Source of the DNA: CAYXVU01 sp964468725
GTDB lineage: Bacteria > Acidobacteriota > Blastocatellia > UBA7656
DNA: 18,042 bases
Assembly: GCA_964468725.1 (NCBI GenBank)
Contig: CAYXVU010000118.1
Coordinates: 1-18,042, forward strand
Direction of reading: 5' to 3'
Shown: positions 12,010 to 18,042 of the stretch, piece after piece
Position numbering within the stretch: position 1 is the first letter of the stretch
Layout: the number at the start of each line of letters is the position of its first letter
Position numbers and translations under genes: made by a program
Notes under the pieces: generated by a model
What the model saw: only the letters and a program-made list of their open reading frames with translations
What the model was told of the DNA's origin: nothing
Databases searched by the model: none

Positions 12010-15000
12010 ATGAATGCCCCTAAAAACGTTTCAGCTTTACGAGGGAGGCGCAAACCACTGGCGCTGCGTGCCCTCTTGCGTCCGCTTCGTAGCGCACGCC
12101 TGCTGGTTGTGCTGATGAGCTTGCTATTGCTGGGCGTAAGCCTGCCGCTGTTTTCAGCCGGAGCCGCTCAACAGTCACGCCGCCCAACAATCGATGATCG
12201 AGGCGGCGCGCAAGATACCGGCATCTCCGAAAGCGCGCGTCGGCAAATGGAAGCGCTGATTCAAGAAAAAGAGTCACGCACCCCTGCCGAACAGAAGATT
12301 GACTCGCAGTTGATCTATGAAATGAAACGCAAACGCGGCGGCGAGTTTGCCCGCGCCATTCAAACTATTGAAACGGCTGTTGCCGTCAGCCAAGACGGCA
12401 TGGCTGTCGTTGATATCAGCGCCTTCATTGAAGGCTCGCTCACCGAAGATGTCTATTCGCTCGGCGGCGAAATTCTCAGCGTCTTTCCGCAATACCACAC
12501 CCTGCGGGCTCGCGTGCCACTCGATAAACTCGAAGCCTTGGCGACCTTGCCGCAAGTGCGGTTTATTGAACCCGAACAGCAGGCCATAACGTCAAAGGGT
12601 GAAATCTCTTCGACCAGCCTGCCGCAGCCCTTGAGCCGCGAGCAACGCGCTGCCAATGTGCGGGCGGCCTTAGCCGATGCGTTGCCCAAAGTTGCGTCGC
12701 GCAAAGCTCTCGCTCCCTTTGTCGGCTCGCGCCTCTCAGAAGGCGATGCAACCCACCGTGCCGCGCTTGCGCGCGCGGTTTTTGGAGTGAGCGGCTCCGG
12801 CATCAGGATCGGGGTACTCTCGGACGGCGTAACCAATCTGGCGGCTTCGCAGGCGCTCGGCGATCTGCCCGCCGTCACCGTGCTGGCGGGGCAAGCCGGT
12901 TCGGGCGATGAAGGCACGGCGATGCTGGAAATCATTCACGACCTCGCGCCGAACGCGCAACTTTTCTTTGCTACGGCATTCGGCGGCATTGCCTCTTTCG
13001 CGCAGAACATTCGTGACCTGCGCGCTGCCGGTTGCGACATCATCGTTGACGATGTGTTCTACTTTGTCGAAACGCCGTTTCAAGATGGGCAAGCGCCGAG
13101 CGTCGTTTCGAACACCAACGGCGGGGTTGTCATTCAAGCGGTCAACGATGTGACGGCAGCCGGTGCTATGTACTTCTCTTCGGCTGGCAACTCCGGCAAC
13201 AAAAACGACAATACTTCGGGCGTATGGGAAGGCGATTTCGTTGATGGCGGCGCGTCGGCTGCGCCGCTGCCTGCCGGAAGCGTTCATAACTTCGGCGGTC
13301 AAAACTTCAATCTTCTGACGGCGGCCAACACCAGCGCGCCGATCTCCCTCTATTGGTCAGACCCGCTCGGCGGTTCCGCTAATGACTATGATCTGTTTCG
13401 CTTGAATGCGGCAGGCACGGCCATTGCCGCATCGTCAACCAACATTCAAAACGGTACGCAAGACCCGATTGAACAAATATCGCAAAGCACTGCTAACCCG
13501 CGCATCGTGATTCTGAAAAAGGCCGGAGCAGCAAATCGTTTTCTCCACCTGAATGCCAATCGCGGACGCTTCAGCATCAACACCAACGGGCAGACGCACG
13601 GACACAACTCGGCTGCGAATGCGTTTGGCTGTGCCGCAACCCCGGCAGTCGGCCCGTTCCCCAGCCCGTTCAATGCAGGCAATGTAGTCGAAACCTTCAG
13701 TTCTGACGGGCCGCGACGACTCTTCTATCAACCAGATGGCACGCCCTTCACGCCGGGCAATGTCTCATCAACCGGCGGATTGGTGCGACAAAAGCCCGAC
13801 ATCACCGCTGCCGATGGTACGACGGTCACAGGCGTTGGCGGCTTTCCCTCGCCCTTCTTTGGCACATCGGCAGCCGCACCACACGCCGCGGCGATTGCGG
13901 CGTTGGTCAAGCAGGCCGGGCCGCTGTTGACTCCTGCACAGATTCGCGCGGCGCTCGTCAGCACGGCGATTGATATTGAAGCGGCGGGGGTTGATCGAGA
14001 TTCCGGCGCGGGCATCATCATGCCGTTCGAAGCCTTGCAAGCGATTGGCGCAGTCGGGCAAGCCTACCTCGAAGTCGGAACAACGACTGCCACCGAAGCG
14101 CCGGGCGATGGCGATACTTTTGTTGAACCGGGCGAGGGCGCAACCTTGAGCGTGCAGCTAAAGAACACGGGCGTCGTCAATGCTACTAACATCACCACGA
14201 TGCTGACGACCTCGACGCCGGGGGTGATGGTTACCCAACCGGCAAACTCTACCTACCCCGATTTGGCGGCGCTAATCGGCACGGGGACGAATGACACCTT
14301 GTTCCGCTTTACGCTGGCGAGTAATGCGCCGTGTCCGCTGACCATCAACTTTACGCTCACCGCAGTGCTGACGGGCGGAGCAAGCCCGCAAATCCTCAAC
14401 TTCACGGTTACGGTTGGCAAACCGCCGACGGTGATTGCTACGGCACTCGATGCGACTGCGCCGCCTGCGAATCCCGCTTATACGGCGATTACGGGGACGC
14501 AGACCGGGCGCGTCAATCGCTTCGCTCCGGTCAGTGTCTGTGGCGTAGCCGAAGCCAATCCGGGGCTGGCGGCTACGACCGGCACGCGCCGCTTTGATGC
14601 TTACACCTTCACCGCCTGCCCGGATGCGGCCATGCATTGCGTCAGCGTTTCGTTGACCAATGCCTGTACGGGGACGAACCCCTCGATGTTTGTGGCGGCC
14701 TATTCGGGCAGTTTCAACCCTGCCAGTCCGGCGACCAATTGGCTGGCCGATGCTTCGGTCAGCAATCTGGTTGGCAACCCGACGCCATTCTCGTTCAATG
14801 TCGCGGGCGGTTCCACCTTCGTGATCGTTGTGCATGAAGTGAATCCGGGCTTGGCTGTTGGGTGCAACTACACGCTCTCGGTTTCGGGCTGCTTCCCGTG
14901 CGAAACGCCGAATCAACTGCCAGTAGCATTGTGTCAGGATGTGACCGTTGCAGCGGGCGCAGACTGCACGGCGACGGCTTCCATTGATAATGGCTCTTTC

Positions 15001-15492
15001 GATCCAGAAGGCGGCGCGTTGACGATTACGCAAACACCTGCCGGACCCTATCCGCTCGGCACTACCTCTGTGTTGTTGACGGTGGCCGATGATAAAGGTG
15101 CGACGACACAATGCACAGCGAACGTGACGGTAGTGGATCAAACGCCGCCTTCGATCAGCGGCGCATCTGCCAATCCGTCAGAGTTGTGGCCGCCCAATCA
15201 TCAGATGGTGAACGTTACGGTCAACTACAACACCGCAGATAATTGCTCGGCGGCTGCGGCGATCACCTGTTCGCTCAGTGTTACCAGCAATGAGCCAGTC
15301 AATGGCTCAGGCGATGGCGACACCGCACCCGATTGGGAGGTGATAGATGCCCATCACGTTCGCTTACGATCAGAACGGGCTGGCACTGGCAGCGGGCGCA
15401 TCTACACGATCACGATTACCTGTACGGACGCGGCGGGCAATTCGTCTTCGCAACAGGTGACCGTGCGCGTGCCGAAGAGTCGCGGCAAATAA
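12010..15492 (+). CDS. Large secreted subtilisin-fold (S8/S53-like) serine peptidase with HYR-like C-terminal repeats
   Basis: 1160 aa from ATG at 12010, 9 nt after AGGAGG. The ATG at 12001 touches the ribosome site, so it is less likely. A long basic N-region and hydrophobic core (residues about 31-48, then SAGAAQQ) form a signal peptide. Residues about 55-260 resemble a propeptide. The catalytic domain (about 262-690) has Asp272 (VLSDGV), Glu301 (GDEGTAM, where subtilisins have the His of HGT), Asn394 (SSAGNSG, oxyanion hole) and Ser620 (FGTSAAAPHAAA). This Asp/Glu/Ser set resembles the S53-like branch of the subtilase superfamily. Downstream come a CARDB-like beta domain (about 690-815), a Cys-containing beta domain resembling PPC (about 820-965) and two HYR/Ig-like modules (about 970-1150) with LWPPNHQMVNVTV. 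It is probably secreted for extracellular protein breakdown. The substrate is unknown. Confidence 0.88.
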   Translation: MNAPKNVSALRGRRKPLALRALLRPLRSARLLVVLMSLLLLGVSLPLFSAGAAQQSRRPTIDDRGGAQDTGISESARRQMEALIQEKESRTPAEQKIDSQLIYEMKRKRGGEFARAIQTIETAVAVSQDGMAVVDISAFIEGSLTEDVYSLGGEILSVFPQYHTLRARVPLDKLEALATLPQVRFIEPEQQAITSKGEISSTSLPQPLSREQRAANVRAALADALPKVASRKALAPFVGSRLSEGDATHRAALARAVFGVSGSGIRIGVLSDGVTNLAASQALGDLPAVTVLAGQAGSGDEGTAMLEIIHDLAPNAQLFFATAFGGIASFAQNIRDLRAAGCDIIVDDVFYFVETPFQDGQAPSVVSNTNGGVVIQAVNDVTAAGAMYFSSAGNSGNKNDNTSGVWEGDFVDGGASAAPLPAGSVHNFGGQNFNLLTAANTSAPISLYWSDPLGGSANDYDLFRLNAAGTAIAASSTNIQNGTQDPIEQISQSTANPRIVILKKAGAANRFLHLNANRGRFSINTNGQTHGHNSAANAFGCAATPAVGPFPSPFNAGNVVETFSSDGPRRLFYQPDGTPFTPGNVSSTGGLVRQKPDITAADGTTVTGVGGFPSPFFGTSAAAPHAAAIAALVKQAGPLLTPAQIRAALVSTAIDIEAAGVDRDSGAGIIMPFEALQAIGAVGQAYLEVGTTTATEAPGDGDTFVEPGEGATLSVQLKNTGVVNATNITTMLTTSTPGVMVTQPANSTYPDLAALIGTGTNDTLFRFTLASNAPCPLTINFTLTAVLTGGASPQILNFTVTVGKPPTVIATALDATAPPANPAYTAITGTQTGRVNRFAPVSVCGVAEANPGLAATTGTRRFDAYTFTACPDAAMHCVSVSLTNACTGTNPSMFVAAYSGSFNPASPATNWLADASVSNLVGNPTPFSFNVAGGSTFVIVVHEVNPGLAVGCNYTLSVSGCFPCETPNQLPVALCQDVTVAAGADCTATASIDNGSFDPEGGALTITQTPAGPYPLGTTSVLLTVADDKGATTQCTANVTVVDQTPPSISGASANPSELWPPNHQMVNVTVNYNTADNCSAAAAITCSLSVTSNEPVNGSGDGDTAPDWEVIDAHHVRLRSERAGTGSGRIYTITITCTDAAGNSSSQQVTVRVPKSRGK

Positions 15493-15545
15493 TGGCATCG
15501 GCTGTCTGCCCGCAAACAGGCAAGCCGACGCCGTAACCTTTCAGG

Positions 15546-15591
15546 AGGAGAAGAGCGCCGCAGAATTCGGCGCTCTTCTCCTTTTGCTTTT
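15546..15591 (+). terminator. Strong Rho-independent terminator after the S8 peptidase gene
   Basis: AGGAGAAGAGCGCCG (15546-15560) pairs perfectly over 15 bp with CGGCGCTCTTCTCCT (15568-15582) around a 7-nt loop, followed at once by TTTTGCTTTT. It starts 54 bp after the stop codon and separates this gene from ppdK. Confidence 0.9.
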
Positions 15592-15658
15592 GCTGATGCT
15601 GAACGGGCTTTTTGCAACGATAAGAGTTGATGAGTTGATGTTGGAAACCGACCTCCGC

Positions 15659-15687
15659 TTGACAATCATCCGGCCATCCAGTATTCG
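15659..15687 (+). promoter_or_regulatory. Candidate promoter for ppdK
   Basis: TTGACA (15659-15664, perfect -35), a 17-bp spacer, TATTCG (15682-15687, 3 of 6). It lies between the upstream terminator and the ppdK start and implies a leader of about 75 nt. Confidence 0.35.
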
Positions 15688-15767
15688 AGTAGTTTGATTT
15701 TTTTCAGGCGATCACTCACATGCAGCACGCAACGTTCACTTTCTAATCACCTGTGGAGAATATTTGA

Positions 15768-18042
15768 ATGACGAAAAAGTATGTTTATCTGTTTGCCAAC
15801 GGCAACGCCGATGGTCACGGTACGATGAAAGATTTGCTCGGCGGCAAAGGCGCGGGACTGGCCGAGATGACCAACGCCGCGTTACCCGTGCCGCCCGGTT
15901 TTACGATCACGACCGAAGCCTGCAATGCCTACTATGAAGCGGGCGCGAAGTTCCCCGCAGGCATGTGGGACGAAGCGCTGGCGGCGCTCAAAGCCGTCGA
16001 AAAAGCGACGGGTAAAACTTTCGGCGACCCGGCCAATCCGCTGCTCGTCTCGGTGCGCTCGGGCGCGAAATTTTCGATGCCGGGAATGATGGATACGGTG
16101 TTGAACCTCGGCCTCAACGAAGCCACCTTGCAAGGGCTGGCCGCGCTCACCTCTAACCGCCGATTCGCCTATGATGCCTATCGTCGTTTCATTCAGATGT
16201 TCGCCAAAATCGTGCTCGGCGTAGATGGCGAACTCTTTGAACACGCGCTCTCGGAAGCCAAGAAGCGAGCCAGAGCCAAACTCGATACCGACCTGACCGC
16301 AGAACATCTGCAAGCCGTCTGCGAAGATTTCAAAAAGATCGTCAAGCGCGAAACCGGCGCGGAGTTTCCGACCGATCCCTACAAACAACTGGAAGAGTCG
16401 GTCAAAGCGGTCTTTCGATCATGGAATGGCGACCGTGCGATTGCCTATCGTCGCCGCGAAAAGATTCCTGATGATCTCGGCACGGCGGTCAACATCGTCA
16501 CCATGGTCTTCGGCAATATGGGCAATGATTCGGGAACCGGCGTCGCCTTCACGCGCAATCCGGCGACCGGCGCGAAAGAGCTCTTCGGCGATTATCTGGC
16601 CAACGCGCAAGGCGAAGATGTGGTCGCAGGCATTCGCACCCCCAAACACATCAATGAACTCAAAGAAGATATGCCGGACATCTATCATCAATTCGTCGAA
16701 GTGGCGAAGAAACTCGAACGCCATTATAAAGACATGCAAGACCTCGAATTTACGGTCGAGCGCGGCAAACTGTGGATGCTGCAAACGCGCAACGGCAAAC
16801 GCACCGGCCCGGCGGCGGTAAAGATCGCCGTAGATATGGTGAAAGAGAGGCTGATTGACGCTAAGACTGCCGTGCAACGCATTCCTGCGGGCGACCTCGA
16901 TCAACTCTTGCACAAAACGATTGACCCGAAAGCCAGCACCAACGTCCTCACCAAAGGCATCAACGCCAGCCCTGGCGCGGCTTCGGGTCGTGTCGTCTTC
17001 ACGCCGCAAGAAGCCGAAGCGTGGGCAGCCAACGGCGAGCAAGTCATCCTCGTGCGCCGCGAAACTTCACCCGAAGACGTGCGCGGCATGGACGCCGCCC
17101 AAGCGATTCTCACCTCAACCGGCGGCCCGACATCACACGCGGCAGTCGTAGCGCGCGGGTGGGGCAAACCCTGCATCGTCGGCGCAGGCGAAATGGACAT
17201 CAACTATGCCAAACATGAATTCACCGTCGGCAACACTCGCATCAAACGCGGCGATTGGATTACGGTTGACGGAACGTCGGGGCGAGTGATTTTAGGTCAC
17301 GCGCCGCTGATTGACCCCGAACTTGGCGAAGATTTCCATCAGTTAATGAAGTGGGCGGACAAGTTCCGCAAGCTGAAGGTTCGCACCAACGCTGACACGC
17401 CGGGCGATTCAAAAGTGGCGCGCGGCTTCGGCGCAGAAGGCATCGGTTTGTGCCGCACCGAGCATATGTTTTTCGAAGGCAATCGCATTGATTATGTGCG
17501 CCAGATGATTCTCGGCTCGCTCGATTACAAACGCCTTGAAAGGGAATTAGCCGCCACCGAAGCCGAGTTGGCACGCACCGCTTCGCCGACCAAACGCAAA
17601 GACCTTGCCAGCCATCGCGCTCAACTCAAAGCGGCCATCAAAGAGCCGAAGAAGTTATACCTAGGCGGACTCAGCCAACTGCTCAAGCTGCAACGCAAAG
17701 ACTTCGAAGGCATCTTCAAAGCGATGGACAGCTTGCCGGTGACGATTCGCACGCTCGACCCACCGCTGCATGAATTTTTGCCGCACGATGAAGCGGGCAC
17801 GCGCGAACTGGCGAACAAACTCGGCGCTAATGCCGATCATTTGTGGGCGTACGTGCAGGCGTTGCACGAAGCCAACCCGATGCTCGGCCATCGCGGTGGT
17901 CGGTTGGGCGTCGTCTTTCCCGAAATCACCGAGATGCAGGCGCGGGCGATCTTCGAAGCGGCTGCGCGCATGCAAAAGCAAGGGGTGAAGGTTCTGCCGG
18001 AGATCATGATTCCGCTGGTGAGCGATGTCGCCGAGTTGAAGC
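15768..18042 (+). CDS. ppdK: Pyruvate, phosphate dikinase (partial, C-terminus off the window)
   Basis: Interconverts pyruvate, ATP and phosphate with phosphoenolpyruvate, AMP and pyrophosphate in the cytoplasm, linking glycolysis and gluconeogenesis. ATG at 15768 with GGAG 9 nt upstream. 758 residues are visible of an expected 900 or so. The nucleotide-binding domain has LLGGKGAGLAEM (near 22-33), VSVRSGAKFSMPGMMDTVLNLG and GVAFTRNPATG. The swivelling phosphohistidine domain has TGGPTSHAAVVARGWGKP with catalytic His457, matching His455 of the Clostridium symbiosum enzyme. The PEP/pyruvate domain begins with GAEGIGLCRTEHMFFE, then RTLDPPLHEFLP and NPMLGHRGGRLGV. About 35 extra charged residues, probably a helical hairpin, sit after the RTEHMFF region (near residues 590-628). 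The final barrel strands with the catalytic Cys lie beyond the window. Confidence 0.97.
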   Translation, partial: MTKKYVYLFANGNADGHGTMKDLLGGKGAGLAEMTNAALPVPPGFTITTEACNAYYEAGAKFPAGMWDEALAALKAVEKATGKTFGDPANPLLVSVRSGAKFSMPGMMDTVLNLGLNEATLQGLAALTSNRRFAYDAYRRFIQMFAKIVLGVDGELFEHALSEAKKRARAKLDTDLTAEHLQAVCEDFKKIVKRETGAEFPTDPYKQLEESVKAVFRSWNGDRAIAYRRREKIPDDLGTAVNIVTMVFGNMGNDSGTGVAFTRNPATGAKELFGDYLANAQGEDVVAGIRTPKHINELKEDMPDIYHQFVEVAKKLERHYKDMQDLEFTVERGKLWMLQTRNGKRTGPAAVKIAVDMVKERLIDAKTAVQRIPAGDLDQLLHKTIDPKASTNVLTKGINASPGAASGRVVFTPQEAEAWAANGEQVILVRRETSPEDVRGMDAAQAILTSTGGPTSHAAVVARGWGKPCIVGAGEMDINYAKHEFTVGNTRIKRGDWITVDGTSGRVILGHAPLIDPELGEDFHQLMKWADKFRKLKVRTNADTPGDSKVARGFGAEGIGLCRTEHMFFEGNRIDYVRQMILGSLDYKRLERELAATEAELARTASPTKRKDLASHRAQLKAAIKEPKKLYLGGLSQLLKLQRKDFEGIFKAMDSLPVTIRTLDPPLHEFLPHDEAGTRELANKLGANADHLWAYVQALHEANPMLGHRGGRLGVVFPEITEMQARAIFEAAARMQKQGVKVLPEIMIPLVSDVAELK

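Noticed and set aside
14272..15141. 289-aa minus-strand open frame in the S8 peptidase tail
   Set aside because: Arg-rich antisense shadow of the GC-rich beta-domain coding region.

Overview
The window looks like chromosomal DNA of a Gram-negative, GC-rich bacterium, probably an acidobacterium (Blastocatellia-like). That placement is an inference. It rests on a nuo cluster without nuoEFG, a very long secreted peptidase with HYR-like tails, an M48 peptidase with an extra C-terminal domain and pyruvate phosphate dikinase (PPDK). No rRNA, tRNA, CRISPR array, intact transposase or phage gene was recognised.

Left part (1-3050, minus strand): a respiratory complex I cluster in the order nuoC, nuoD, nuoH (nuoH runs off the left edge), probably read from a promoter near 3016-3045. 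NuoC carries a long Pro/Ala-rich N-terminal tail. nuoAB are not directly upstream and nuoEFG do not lie between nuoD and nuoH. Next comes about 870 bp without a convincing gene but with several inverted repeats, then a 460-aa pentapeptide-repeat protein (minus strand) with about 40 uninterrupted pentads and an unrecognised C-terminal half.

Middle part (5500-11509): a membrane-anchored FKBP-type prolyl isomerase, then a two-gene ABC exporter operon (permease and ATPase, overlapping GTGA junction) on the plus strand. This converges on a minus-strand M48 zinc metallopeptidase. A 15-bp perfect hairpin sits in the last codons of the ATPase gene, at the convergent junction. The M48 gene is divergent from a secreted thioredoxin-fold protein with a CGDS active-site motif. 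Their predicted promoters share a -35 region that is itself a perfect inverted repeat, suggesting co-regulation. FKBP, M48 peptidase and thioredoxin-like protein would all act on proteins at or outside the inner membrane, so envelope protein quality control is a reasonable reading of this block.

Right part (11510-18042): about 500 bp holding what look like remnants of two small decayed genes. Then a 1160-aa secreted subtilisin-fold peptidase whose catalytic His position is occupied by Glu, giving an Asp/Glu/Ser set as in sedolisins but with a subtilisin-like Asn oxyanion residue. It ends in a strong Rho-independent terminator. The window closes inside ppdK (pyruvate phosphate dikinase), which has an extra charged helical insertion.
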